Assembly (NCBI GenBank): GCA_910586765.1
Contig: CAJUJJ010000028.1
Location: 1-33,640, forward strand
DNA from: an uncultured Clostridia bacterium
Lineage (GTDB): Bacteria; Bacillota; Clostridia; Lachnospirales; Anaerotignaceae
Direction: 5' to 3'
Length of the DNA stretch: 33,640 nt
Shown: one piece after another, positions 5,991 to 14,170 of the stretch
Layout of the letters: every line of letters begins with the position of its first letter
Position numbering within the stretch: the first letter of the stretch is position 1
Translations under genes and position numbers: made by a program
The notes under the pieces: model-generated
Told to the model about the DNA's origin: nothing
Seen by the model: the letters and a program-made list of their open reading frames with translations, nothing else
Databases searched by the model: none

Positions 5991-6395
5991 TACAAATGTT
6001 ATACTAGATGTTTTTCAAAAAAGAGAACCTTTTTATAAAAGTTCTAATAAAATATTGAATTATTGTGCTTCTGGAGAAATTAAAGGCTATATTGCAATTC
6101 ACTCTATTTCTAATATTTTTTTATTCTTAGAAAACAGCTTTCTACTGATGAACGAAGAAAAATACTCCTTATGTTATTAGATTTTCTTGAAATTGCCAAT
6201 GCTAATCATAAGGCTGTAAAGCATGCTTTACTAAGAAATGATTTTAATGATTTTGAGGATTGTCTACAAGACGAATGTGCAAAACAAATTTTTGCTGATT
6301 ATATTATAACAAGAAACATATCTGATTTTTTAACATCAGAGATACCTGCAATTTCTCCATCTGATTTTTTGGAAGAATGGAAGAATGTGCAATAA
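5974..6395 (+). pseudogene. PIN-domain toxin, split by a -1 frame change
   Basis: PIN toxins are Mg-dependent RNases. The first frame (5974-6180) encodes MVVLIDTNVILDVFQKREPF, with the first catalytic Asp, then ends early. The second frame, -1 relative to the first and starting at 6123, encodes LRKQLSTDERRK, then NDFNDFEDCLQ and D-Y-I-I-T-R-N-x-x-D-F, the acidic second half of the PIN fold. Joined at the T-run 6116-6122 they give a 140-aa protein of normal PIN length. The join coincides with T TTT TTA (6117-6123), a canonical -1 slippery heptamer, so the gene may be a pseudogene or may be expressed by frameshifting. A sequencing error in the T-run is a third possibility. Confidence 0.8.
6117..6123 (+). 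other. U UUU UUA slippery heptamer in the PIN gene
   Basis: In the first reading frame the bases read T | TTT | TTA, followed by TTC. Slipping back one base gives ATT CTT AGA AAA CAG, exactly the frame needed for the second half of the PIN domain. A weak hairpin (AGAAA / TTTCT, loop of 5) starts 4 bases downstream. Confidence 0.6.
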
Positions 6396-6438
6396 TATTA
6401 AAAACTATGATTCATATTTTACTTAAAGAATTAAGGAG
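6394..6438 (+). repeat. Cassette boundary repeat B, copy 2
   Basis: A near-perfect copy (42 of 45) of the 3' end of the RelE-like toxin gene. In the frame that runs into the integrase it still encodes LKTMIHILLKELR, a relic of the toxin C-terminus. It supplies the ribosome site (AAGGAGG) of the integrase. Confidence 0.85.
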
Positions 6439-6445
6439 GTTTTTC

Positions 6446-7444
6446 ATGAAAAACCCTAACCGCTATGGTACTATTACAAAACTATCAGGAAAACGTCGCC
6501 GTCCTTTCATTGTAAAAGAAGGACAATCAGGACAACAAAAAGTGATAGGTTATGCTGCTACAAAAGCAGAAGCAATGATATTGCTTGCTCAATATAATAA
6601 TAATCCTTGGGACATCGAAACGAGTAAAATCACATTGCAACAACTTTATGAATTATGGCTACAAAAAAGAGCTGTGAAACTTGGAAAATCAAATCAAGGT
6701 TCTTTAAAAGCATCATATAATTATTGTAAAAGTTTAGCTAATACCCCTTATAGACAAATTAGAGCATATGAAATGCAAGACTGCATTGACAGTTGTAATC
6801 TTAGCCATTATACTCAATCTAATATTAAAAATCTTTGGGCACATCTTGACCGATTTGCTATAGAGTTAGATATTATTTCAAAACGATATTCTGATTTACT
6901 TACAATAGCACCTACACCAGAAACTAATCGAAAAATATTTACAGAAGAAGAAATTGCTCAAATATGGAAAAATCAAAATATAGAGTATATGGATACTGTA
7001 TTATTTTTTCTTTACACTGGATTTCGCTTTTCAGAAATGATAAACTTAAAAGTAGAAAATGTGGACTTAGATAATAATACAATGATAGGTGGTGTAAAAA
7101 CAAAAGCGGGTAAAAATCGAGTTGTACCTATCCATTCTAAAATAAAAGGTATAGTACAAAATAGAGTAGAATGTTCTCAAAAAGGTTATCTTTTTGAATA
7201 TAAAGGAAAAAAATGGAGTTCTTCTTTTTATAGAATTATTTGGTCTGATTTAATGTCTACATTGAATATGAACCATATACCACACGAATGTCGACATACA
7301 TTTCGTTCAAGACTTGACAGTGCAGGAGCAAATAAGGTTTGTATTGATAGGATTATAGGACATAAGTCAAATGATACAGGAGAAAGAGTTTATACACATA
7401 AAACATTACAAGAATTGAAAAATGCTATAGAATTACTCAATTAG
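6446..7444 (+). CDS. Tyrosine-type site-specific integrase, 332 aa
   Basis: Catalyses integration and excision of the element. There is an N-terminal AP2-like arm-binding segment (residues ~5-55, with basic GKRRRPF), a core-binding domain (~60-150) and a catalytic domain (~165-325). All catalytic residues are seen: R194 (TGFRFSE), K220 (TKAGKNR), H280 and R283 (HECRHTF), H306 (IIGHKS) and Y316 (ERVYTHK). The ATG at 6446 is preceded by AAGGAGG; an in-frame extension to 6377 is a toxin relic and is rejected. It is the last gene of the element; host genes begin beyond it. Confidence 0.95.
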   Translation: MKNPNRYGTITKLSGKRRRPFIVKEGQSGQQKVIGYAATKAEAMILLAQYNNNPWDIETSKITLQQLYELWLQKRAVKLGKSNQGSLKASYNYCKSLANTPYRQIRAYEMQDCIDSCNLSHYTQSNIKNLWAHLDRFAIELDIISKRYSDLLTIAPTPETNRKIFTEEEIAQIWKNQNIEYMDTVLFFLYTGFRFSEMINLKVENVDLDNNTMIGGVKTKAGKNRVVPIHSKIKGIVQNRVECSQKGYLFEYKGKKWSSSFYRIIWSDLMSTLNMNHIPHECRHTFRSRLDSAGANKVCIDRIIGHKSNDTGERVYTHKTLQELKNAIELLN

Positions 7445-7488
7445 TAACACTGTAAAAAGTAATGTAAATTGATAACAAATTAGTAACA
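7438..7488 (+). repeat. Short direct repeats beyond the integrase (possible att arm sites)
   Basis: CAATTAGTAACA (7438-7449) and CAAATTAGTAACA (7476-7488) lie in the same orientation ~38 bp apart at the element's right end. They resemble integrase arm-type sites in position and spacing. The core attachment site cannot be defined without the left end. Confidence 0.4.
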
Positions 7489-7490
7489 TT

Positions 7491-7530
7491 ATATGCGGAG
7501 AAGCTGAAAATACTAGGTTTCTCCGCATAT
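7491..7530. terminator. Inverted repeat between integrase and response regulator
   Basis: A perfect 12-bp stem ATATGCGGAGAA / TTCTCCGCATAT with a 16-base loop. It separates the convergent integrase and response regulator genes and probably ends both transcripts, although U-tracts are weak on both sides. It may also lie at or near the right attachment junction. Confidence 0.6.
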
Positions 7531-7535
7531 TATAT

Positions 7536-8240
7536 TTAATCCTCCCTAAATTTATATCCGAAGCCACGTACTGTTTTTATAAATATAGGATTACTATCAT
7601 CTTCTTCTATTTTTTTTCTAATATGTCTAATATGAACATCTACTGTTCTTGTTTCACCAATATACTCATAACTCCATATCTTTTCTAAAAGTATATCCCT
7701 TGAATAAACTTTTCCAGGATTTTCAGCTAATAACTTTAAAAGTTCAAATTCTTTTAAAGACATTTCAATAGGAATTCCATATTTTTTTACAGTTTTTGTT
7801 TCTAAACCAATCTCAAGACCATGAGTACAAATTACTTTTTGGTCTGTTAATGCAGTTTGTTTTTCTGTCACACGACGCAAAACAGCCTTTACTCTTGCTT
7901 GTAATTCTCTAATACTAAATGGTTTAGCAATGTAATCATCTGCTCCTGTCTCTAACCCTAATACTTTATCAAATTCATCACTTTTCGCAGTTAATAAAAT
8001 AACTGGAATTTTTTTGATTTTTTCAATAGCACGAATACGACGAAGTACTTCTAAACCGTCCATTTTAGGTAACATTAAGTCCAACAAAACAGCATCTATT
8101 TTTTCATTCATTAATAACTCAAGAGCTTCTTCTCCTGTTTCTACTGTAATAACATAATATCCATTTGTTTCTAAATTATATTTTAGTAATTCCAAAATAT
8201 GTATCTCATCATCAACAGCTAGTATCGTTTTTTTCTCCAT
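7536..8240 (-). CDS. OmpR/PhoB-family response regulator, 234 aa
   Basis: Receiver domain (residues ~4-117): acidic pocket D10-D11, phospho-acceptor D54 (VLLDLMLPKMDG), T/S site (LLTAKS) and K (AKPFSIREL). The C-terminal winged-helix DNA-binding domain (~135-232) has the family markers E-F-E-L-L-K-L-L and R-T-V-D-V-H-I-R-H-I-R-K-K-I. The ATG at 8240 follows AAGGGG; the extension to 8300 has no ribosome site. No histidine kinase adjoins, so its partner is unknown. Resembles PhoB/PhoP/WalR regulators; which regulon cannot be told from sequence. Confidence 0.93.
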   Translation of the reverse strand: MEKKTILAVDDEIHILELLKYNLETNGYYVITVETGEEALELLMNEKIDAVLLDLMLPKMDGLEVLRRIRAIEKIKKIPVILLTAKSDEFDKVLGLETGADDYIAKPFSIRELQARVKAVLRRVTEKQTALTDQKVICTHGLEIGLETKTVKKYGIPIEMSLKEFELLKLLAENPGKVYSRDILLEKIWSYEYIGETRTVDVHIRHIRKKIEEDDSNPIFIKTVRGFGYKFRED

Positions 8241-8340
8241 AATGTTCCCCTTATCTATAAATACTATCTCTTTATTATAACTTTTCAATATTGTATTCAA
8301 AAAACTTTATATATTTATAATTAGTATATCATATCATTAT

Positions 8341-8378
8341 AAAAAAAACTGACTTTTAGAAAAATTTCTAAAAGTCAG
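8341..8378 (-). terminator. Rho-independent terminator of the EF-G-like gene
   Basis: A 14-bp stem CTGACTTTTAGAAA / TTTCTAAAAGTCAG followed on the minus strand by eight U residues. Confidence 0.9.
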
Positions 8379-8395
8379 TAAATTATTTTTATATA

Positions 8396-10477
8396 TTATT
8401 TTTCATTTGATTTTTGTTCAATAATCTTTTTCTGCATTTCCATAGGAGCTTCTTCGTAACGTTCGAAATAATATTCATAATATCCTCTACCTTGTGTCAT
8501 AGAACGCAAATCTGTAGCATACTTGTGCATTTCTGCAAGTGGAACTTCTGCAATAATCACTTTTTTCTCATGTTCAGGGTTCATACTTAATATACGACCC
8601 CTTCTTTTATTGATGTCGCCCATAATATCACCCATATATCTCTCTGGTATTGTTACCTCTACATGAGCTATAGGCTCTAATATAGTTGGTTTTGCTTGTG
8701 GAAGACCATCTTTAAAGGCCACAGAAGTTGCCATTTTAAATGCCATTTCTGAAGAATCAACAGGATGATAAGAACCATCTACTAATGTTGCTTTTAATCC
8801 AACAACAGGATAACCAGCTAACACACCATTACTTACACATTCTTGCAAACCTTTTTCTACAGCAGGAAAATACTGTTTTGGAACAGAACCGCCAAATATT
8901 TTTTCCTCAAAAATATAAGATTGAGATTGGTCTCCAGATGGTTCAAATTCCATCCAAACGTCACCATATTGACCATGACCACCAGATTGTTTTTTATATT
9001 TACCTTGTACTTTTACTTTAGATTTAATTGTTTCTCTATAAGGAATAATAGGGTCGGTTAATTCTACATCAATTTTATATTTTGTTTTCAATTTATTTAC
9101 AACAACTTCTAGTTGTTGCTCACCTTGTCCATAAATAATAGTTTGTTTTGTTTCTTTGTTAATTTCTAAAGACAATGTTGGGTCTTCTTCTAATATTTTT
9201 GACAAAGCAGCAGAAATTTTATCTTCATCGCCTTTTCCTTTTGGTGCGATACACATAGAAAGTCCTGGTTTAGGTAAATCAATTTTTTCTAATTCAACAG
9301 GAAAGTACTTTGAACAAAGTGTATCTTGTGTAGATGTATTGGATAATTTTGCTAATGCACCAATGTCTCCAGCTTGTAATTCATCTACTTCAATTTGTTC
9401 TTTTCCTCTTACAACATAAAGATGTGCTACTTTCTCATAAGTATCTTTTTCAGGATTATATACTGTTTTTGTAGTGTTGATAACACCAGAAAGTACACGG
9501 AATATATTTAAACGACCAACATAAGGGTCAGATATTGTTTTAAATACGAAACAAGCAAGATGGTCTTTTTCAGAATTATATCGTTTCATACCCTCTCCTT
9601 CGTTTCTTAAATCTTTACATATAAAAGATGGACGACATTCAATAGATGGTGGCATAAATTTTACGATTGTACTCATCAAAAGTCTAATACCATATCCCAT
9701 CATAGCAGAGCCAAATATAACAGGAGCAATAGAATGATTTCGAATACCCTTTTTAAGTCCTAAATAAATTTCTTCTAATGTTAATTCTTCATCATTAAAG
9801 AACTTTTCAAGTAAATCGTCATCACTTTCTGCTGCAACTTCTACAACCCATGCACGTAATGTTTCTACTTCTTCTACTTTATCCTCTGGAATATCGCATT
9901 TTACTAATTTTCCGTTGCTGTCTAACATTCGAGCATCTCTTTTTAAAACATTAATAAAGCCTAACACGCCATTAGGGTCTCTAAAAGGTACTTGTAAAGG
10001 TGCTACAATTTTTCCATATTTTTCTCTTAATTGATTAATTGTATTTTGAAAATCTGCACTTTCATCATCCATTTGATTAATAAAAATCATTTTAGGGATA
10101 CCAATTTCTTCTGCATATTCCCATGCTTTTTCTGTACCAACCTCTAAGCCTGATTTTGCTGAAACAACAATCAGAGCAGTATCTGATACACTCATTGCTA
10201 ACTTAACTTCTCCTACAAAGTCAAAATATCCTGGAGTGTCTAAAAAATTAATTTTTGTATCTTTCCATTCTACAGGTAGTACAGATGTGCTGATAGAAAC
10301 ATTTCTACGAATTTCTTCTGGGTCATAGTCGCTTACAGTATTTCCTTCTGATACCTTTCCAAATCTTTTTGTAGCACCAGAATAGTATAATAATGCTTCT
10401 GATAATGTGGTTTTACCACAACCACTATGACCCAATATCACAATATCTCTAACTTCATTTGCAGCATAATTTTTCAT
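8396..10477 (-). CDS. EF-G-like translational GTPase (EF-G2 type), 693 aa
   Basis: Full-length EF-G architecture: G domain, domain II and domains III-V. The P-loop is GHSGCGKTT (residues 16-24) in place of the canonical AHIDAGKTT; G3 is DTPGYFDF, with Tyr84 where EF-G has its catalytic histidine; G4 is NQMD (134-137) in place of NKMD. Domain IV retains GGSVPKQYFPAVEKG and domain V G-D-I-M-G-D-I-N-K-R-R-G. These features identify the paralogous EF-G2 class rather than the main translocase. GAGGAGG precedes the ATG at 10477. It is a single-gene transcript with its own terminator. Its role may be in ribosome recycling or stress, but this is not established for the subfamily. Confidence 0.9.
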   Translation of the reverse strand: MKNYAANEVRDIVILGHSGCGKTTLSEALLYYSGATKRFGKVSEGNTVSDYDPEEIRRNVSISTSVLPVEWKDTKINFLDTPGYFDFVGEVKLAMSVSDTALIVVSAKSGLEVGTEKAWEYAEEIGIPKMIFINQMDDESADFQNTINQLREKYGKIVAPLQVPFRDPNGVLGFINVLKRDARMLDSNGKLVKCDIPEDKVEEVETLRAWVVEVAAESDDDLLEKFFNDEELTLEEIYLGLKKGIRNHSIAPVIFGSAMMGYGIRLLMSTIVKFMPPSIECRPSFICKDLRNEGEGMKRYNSEKDHLACFVFKTISDPYVGRLNIFRVLSGVINTTKTVYNPEKDTYEKVAHLYVVRGKEQIEVDELQAGDIGALAKLSNTSTQDTLCSKYFPVELEKIDLPKPGLSMCIAPKGKGDEDKISAALSKILEEDPTLSLEINKETKQTIIYGQGEQQLEVVVNKLKTKYKIDVELTDPIIPYRETIKSKVKVQGKYKKQSGGHGQYGDVWMEFEPSGDQSQSYIFEEKIFGGSVPKQYFPAVEKGLQECVSNGVLAGYPVVGLKATLVDGSYHPVDSSEMAFKMATSVAFKDGLPQAKPTILEPIAHVEVTIPERYMGDIMGDINKRRGRILSMNPEHEKKVIIAEVPLAEMHKYATDLRSMTQGRGYYEYYFERYEEAPMEMQKKIIEQKSNEK

Positions 10478-10655
10478 ACTTACTTTACCTCCTCTTGTTG
10501 TATTAACAGGCATTTTATATAATATTTAAAAATAATATCTCTTTATTTTTAAGATATTGAATAAGGATATTATTATACTAATTCGACAATTATAATAAAT
10601 ATCCTTCTTTTTTATTAAAAATTATAAAAATATGTATATTTTTTATAGTAAGAAA

Positions 10656-10690
10656 AGCCTGCAAATAGTAATTATTACTATTTACAGGCT
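10656..10690 (-). terminator. Terminator of the amidase-like gene
   Basis: A 16-bp stem AGCCTGCAAATAGTAA / TTACTATTTACAGGCT followed on the minus strand by TTTTCTT. The one mismatch becomes a G-U pair only in the minus-strand RNA, which supports the orientation. Confidence 0.85.
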
Positions 10691-10694
10691 TCTT

Positions 10695-11243
10695 TTATAC
10701 TTCTGGCTCTACAAAGGGAATACCAAAGTATTGTGTAAGAGATAAAACTAAATTTCTAGCAATTTTATCAACATTATCTTTAATCCATTGAGCATCTGTA
10801 GGATTATCATGATAAGCTACTTCAATTAATGCGGAAGGTGCATAAGTTCTTCTTAATTCACGTAATGTTGAAGTTGGAACAGTTTTTACTTTACTACTGT
10901 CTGGATATACATCTTTATAATTTTCTGCAATAATTTCTGCTCCTGCTTTTCCCCATTTACTGTCATACCAATAATATACATCTGCTCCTTGCATTTGACC
11001 TGCCAAAGATGGAGAGGCTGCATTTGAATGTAAAGCTAAATGAAAATCATATTCTCCTTGATTAGATTCATCAATAGCTTCTCCTAATGTCTGAGAAGGC
11101 TTATTTCTTGTAAATTCAATACCACTTGCAATTAAATAAGGTTCCATAGCATCTGCAATTAAATTCATATATTCTTCTTCTGTACCTCCATTCACAAACT
11201 GATTATATTCTTGTAAAGAAGGGCTTAAATAAATTCTAGGCAT
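10695..11243 (-). CDS. N-acetylmuramoyl-L-alanine amidase-like protein, 182 aa
   Basis: Resembles the zinc amidase (Amidase_3) fold that cleaves the peptide from muramic acid in peptidoglycan. The N-terminal strand is MPRIYLSPSLQ, where classical enzymes have the zinc-binding D-P-G-H-G. The second ligand region E-E-E-Y-M-N-L-I-A-D-A-M, the LALHSNA histidine motif (~residue 72) and the late glutamate in ALIEVAYHDNP are present. No signal peptide is seen, so it may act on spore or forespore wall, or be exported another way. AAAGGAGAAA precedes the ATG. The loss of the first zinc histidine is a feature I recall of this clostridial subgroup, so it may still be active with a different ligand. Confidence 0.75.
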   Translation of the reverse strand: MPRIYLSPSLQEYNQFVNGGTEEEYMNLIADAMEPYLIASGIEFTRNKPSQTLGEAIDESNQGEYDFHLALHSNAASPSLAGQMQGADVYYWYDSKWGKAGAEIIAENYKDVYPDSSKVKTVPTSTLRELRRTYAPSALIEVAYHDNPTDAQWIKDNVDKIARNLVLSLTQYFGIPFVEPEV

Positions 11244-11332
11244 ATTTTTTCTCCTTTTATTTATTCCTTTTTTCTATAGTATGCAATAGAACAAAAAGCG
11301 AAACTATTTTTTTAAATTTAAGATATTTTTTA

Positions 11333-11361
11333 TTGTTTTTTAATGTCGAAAAATGTATACT
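11333..11361 (+). promoter_or_regulatory. Promoter of the SLH polysaccharide deacetylase
   Basis: TTGTTT (11333-11338), 17-bp spacer, TATACT (11356-11361), 50 bases before the start codon. Confidence 0.5.
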
Positions 11362-11410
11362 AAATATGGTAAATTTGTATATTTTAATATGATAAAAAGG
11401 AGCGATTTTA

Positions 11411-12706
11411 ATGGGTATTTTATTTTCTACAACATTCCCATCTTTACTTTTGTCTGTTGCTCTCGCTACACAACCTGTCTCTATTTTTGAAACAAGAAGT
11501 GAAATTAATCTTTTATCCTCTGTTTCACAAGAAGAACATTTTATATTAGTAGAAGAAGAACAAGAAGCATCAGAAAAAACAGAATTAGTAATAAAAAATT
11601 TAGAAGAAAGAAAAGATTTTTCTTTAGATAGAGGAGAAGCTTGCCGTTATGTCATGGATACATATGAAATATTAACTGGTAAAAAGCCAAAAATTGTTTC
11701 AGAAAATCCTTTTTCTGACATTGATGTTGACAGTCAACAATTTATATTACAATCCTATCATTTAGGAATTGTTAACGGAAATGAAGATGGAACTTTTACT
11801 CCTTCAGAAGGATTGTCAAGAGGTGATTTTGCTATACTACTTTATCGTCTAATACAAACAATATACCCTGATACTAATCTTTCTGGTGGAGAAAATATTG
11901 TATTTGAAGAACATGTTACAAAAGTAGCAACCGTTCCGCTTCAATTTGCATATTCTCGAGGACTGATAGATATTCAAGACAATGGTATAATAGGTTCAGA
12001 TGACACAATTACATTAGGTGAAGTTGCTGATATATTAAATAGTGTTATAGAAACTGCACCTAATTTTCCTTTACAGTATACTAAATTTGCTCCTAAAAGA
12101 GCCTATTTGACATTTGATGATGGAACATCTGAAAATACACCAAAAATTTTAGATATTTTAAAACAATACAATGTAAAAGCAACATTTTTTGTAACAGGAA
12201 ATTGTGATGAAACATTACTAAAAAGAATGCAGTCAGAAGGTCATATAATAGGAAATCATACAAATAGTCATAAATATGAAATTCTATATTCTTCTTCTGA
12301 AGCCTTTTGGAATGATTTCAATAAAGAACAAGAATATTTAAAAAATATATTAGGTACAACATCTATTTTCATGCGTTTTCCAGGTGGTTCTAATAATTCT
12401 ATTGGCATGAAAAATGGTGTTATGAGCGACATTACAGCACAAGCAAAACAAAACGGATATATTTATATTGATTGGAATGTGGATTCTGGTGATGCTCGTG
12501 GTAATAATATTCCAAAAGATACCATTGTAAATAACGTTTTGAATGGTACATCTGGAAAAAATCAAGCTATTATATTAATGCATCAAACAAAACCGAAACA
12601 AACAACCGTAGAAGCACTTCCTGAAATTATAGAAGGATTGCAAGCACAAGGTTATGAAATACGTCCTCTCACAGAAAAATCTTATACACCAAGATTTATA
12701 AAGTAA
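11411..12706 (+). CDS. SLH-domain polysaccharide deacetylase, 431 aa
   Basis: Predicted wall-bound NodB-family enzyme that removes acetyl groups from wall glycans. A hydrophobic export segment (~residues 3-26, oddly without N-terminal lysines) is followed by an acidic stretch, one clear SLH repeat (NPFSDIDVDSQ to LSRGDFAILLYRL, ~99-147), a degenerate second SLH-like repeat (~172-212), and the deacetylase domain from ~230. Motifs: TFDDG (Asp236, Asp237), NHTNSH (metal His283 and His287), RFPGG (322-326), D-W-N-V-D-S-G and LMHQT. SLH repeats bind pyruvylated wall polymer. AAAGGAGCG precedes the ATG. It is transcribed alone, divergent from the amidase-like gene. Confidence 0.88.
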   Translation: MGILFSTTFPSLLLSVALATQPVSIFETRSEINLLSSVSQEEHFILVEEEQEASEKTELVIKNLEERKDFSLDRGEACRYVMDTYEILTGKKPKIVSENPFSDIDVDSQQFILQSYHLGIVNGNEDGTFTPSEGLSRGDFAILLYRLIQTIYPDTNLSGGENIVFEEHVTKVATVPLQFAYSRGLIDIQDNGIIGSDDTITLGEVADILNSVIETAPNFPLQYTKFAPKRAYLTFDDGTSENTPKILDILKQYNVKATFFVTGNCDETLLKRMQSEGHIIGNHTNSHKYEILYSSSEAFWNDFNKEQEYLKNILGTTSIFMRFPGGSNNSIGMKNGVMSDITAQAKQNGYIYIDWNVDSGDARGNNIPKDTIVNNVLNGTSGKNQAIILMHQTKPKQTTVEALPEIIEGLQAQGYEIRPLTEKSYTPRFIK

Positions 12707-12747
12707 AAATAATTCATTCATAGATAAAGTAATATAGAACATATAAA

Positions 12748-12788
12748 TAAGCCCACTACTTAAAAAAGTAATGGGCTTACTATTTTTG
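12748..12788. terminator. Bidirectional terminator between convergent genes
   Basis: A 14-bp stem TAAGCCCACTACTT / AAGTAATGGGCTTA followed by ctattttt on the plus strand. It ends the deacetylase transcript and probably also the leftward lipoprotein/C39 operon. Confidence 0.85.
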
Positions 12789-12800
12789 ATAAATATTTTT

Positions 12801-13220
12801 TCAATTATTAAGAAATGTAAGAGAAATTGGATTTTTTGCAACATACCATTTTGTGTTATATTGTATGTAACAATCTTCTGTACCATTTATAATATAATCA
12901 AAATAGATATTAATTCCTTCTGGTTCATATACTGTAAAAGAGTACCCTTCTTCCCCTTCTCCATCAGTTAATATTTCATTCTCTGAAAAAATCACTTCAT
13001 TTAGTGATAATTCATTTAACCAGTTTGCTATTTGATTAATGGTATCTGTATTTTCTATTATTTCTGTTGTGTTCGTATCACTTATATAATGAGTATATTC
13101 TATCTTTATAGCATTTGCAATTTTTTCAAAATCAATTACTTCTGTTTGTTGTGGCTGACAACCTGAAAAAAGAAAAATACATAATATAAGTAATATTAAA
13201 ACATCTGTTATCTTTTTCAT
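12801..13220 (-). CDS. Putative lipoprotein, 139 aa
   Basis: A lysine N-terminus, a hydrophobic segment and the lipobox LFSGC (Cys at ~residue 20) predict lipid anchoring on the outer face of the membrane. The mature part is acidic, with no recognised domain; W-L-N-E-L-S-L-N-E and the tail YNTKWYVAKNP suggest a small beta fold such as those in lipoproteins of unknown function. The second of two tandem ATGs (13220) is preferred because AAGGTG is then 5 nt away. It is the second gene after the C39 peptidase (13-16 nt gap), so the two are probably co-expressed at the cell surface. Confidence 0.75.
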   Translation of the reverse strand: MKKITDVLILLILCIFLFSGCQPQQTEVIDFEKIANAIKIEYTHYISDTNTTEIIENTDTINQIANWLNELSLNEVIFSENEILTDGEGEEGYSFTVYEPEGINIYFDYIINGTEDCYIQYNTKWYVAKNPISLTFLNN

Positions 13221-13236
13221 CATTTCACCTTACTTT

Positions 13237-14046
13237 TTAATATATTATCCAAAATGGTCCTAAACCATCTGCATTACCTTTTGCTTCTGACAAAAGCAAT
13301 CCAAGAGGAAATGTTTTTTGTGTATTTTTTTTACTTTTAGGGTCTGCTACTAACACATTCCCCTGTTCTGTAATACCTCTTAATACAATAAAATGACCAC
13401 TAGATGTAAATGTTCCTTTTCCCATTAATGCAATAATCAATTTATTATTTGAAAGAGCGTCAGCTATTTTTTGTCCTTCCAATACACTTACTTGCTCCAC
13501 TTGTAAGCCAAATGCTTTTGCAGCATTTTCTATCAATGTATGATAACTGCCACTACCTTCTGCACAGTACCCATTTTGATAAGCCCAATCAGCCATTTGC
13601 TTTGGGTTAATTTTAATATCTGTTAATGTTGAAATAACCATAGCCAAAGAAGTTGGACCACATCCTGTAACAGAAATTAAATCAGACTCACCATATTTTT
13701 CATTCGACCATCGACTATCTTCTTGATTGTAATATACTATATCATTTTTTGCAGAATGATATGTAATCCCTTTTGTTAATTCTTTTGCTGTAGCTTGGTT
13801 TCCTGCTTGCTGTGCAATCCATTGTACTGTTTTACTTTCCGTAAATATTCTTTGTTGTTGTACAGAAAAAGAAAGGAGAAAGAAAACAGGTATTATACTT
13901 ATCAATATTGACTTTTTGATATGACGAAACTTTATTATATGCCATATTTTATCATTTGGTATTGTAACAGTTCTGCTATAATATGCTGCTAATGTTAAAA
14001 AAATGCCACTAAATAAAAATATTTGTAATACCATTTCTAATCTCAT
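13237..14046 (-). CDS. Membrane-anchored C39-like cysteine peptidase, 269 aa
   Basis: Two hydrophobic segments (~4-22 and ~46-63) anchor the protein; the rest is a Peptidase_C39_2 domain. Catalytic residues are visible: Cys129 in TGCGPTSLAMV, His218 in GHFIVLRG and Asp235 in VADPKS. The domain opens with YYNQEDSRWSNEKYG, a hallmark of this family. Unlike bacteriocin-processing C39 enzymes it is not fused to an ABC transporter and no bacteriocin gene is near, so substrates are unknown and may be wall or surface proteins. GGAGGGG precedes the ATG. The lipoprotein gene follows 13-16 nt downstream. Confidence 0.85.
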   Translation of the reverse strand: MRLEMVLQIFLFSGIFLTLAAYYSRTVTIPNDKIWHIIKFRHIKKSILISIIPVFFLLSFSVQQQRIFTESKTVQWIAQQAGNQATAKELTKGITYHSAKNDIVYYNQEDSRWSNEKYGESDLISVTGCGPTSLAMVISTLTDIKINPKQMADWAYQNGYCAEGSGSYHTLIENAAKAFGLQVEQVSVLEGQKIADALSNNKLIIALMGKGTFTSSGHFIVLRGITEQGNVLVADPKSKKNTQKTFPLGLLLSEAKGNADGLGPFWIIY

Positions 14047-14170
14047 AATATCCCCTCCGTTTCTTTTTTGTTGTTAATATTATTATATAACAAAGAGTTT
14101 AAGAAACGCTCAATGGTTCATTACAAGATTCTTAAAATTTAAGTAAGAAAAAGCAACAATTTACCATTTT

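Noticed and set aside
12350..12971. Minus- and plus-strand frames around the deacetylase end and lipoprotein
   Set aside because: Shadows of the SLH deacetylase and the lipoprotein gene; they cross a clear terminator and have no ribosome sites.
13237..14046. C39 peptidase as part of a bacteriocin export system
   Set aside because: No ABC transporter domain and no double-glycine precursor gene in the neighbourhood; it belongs to the stand-alone C39_2 type.
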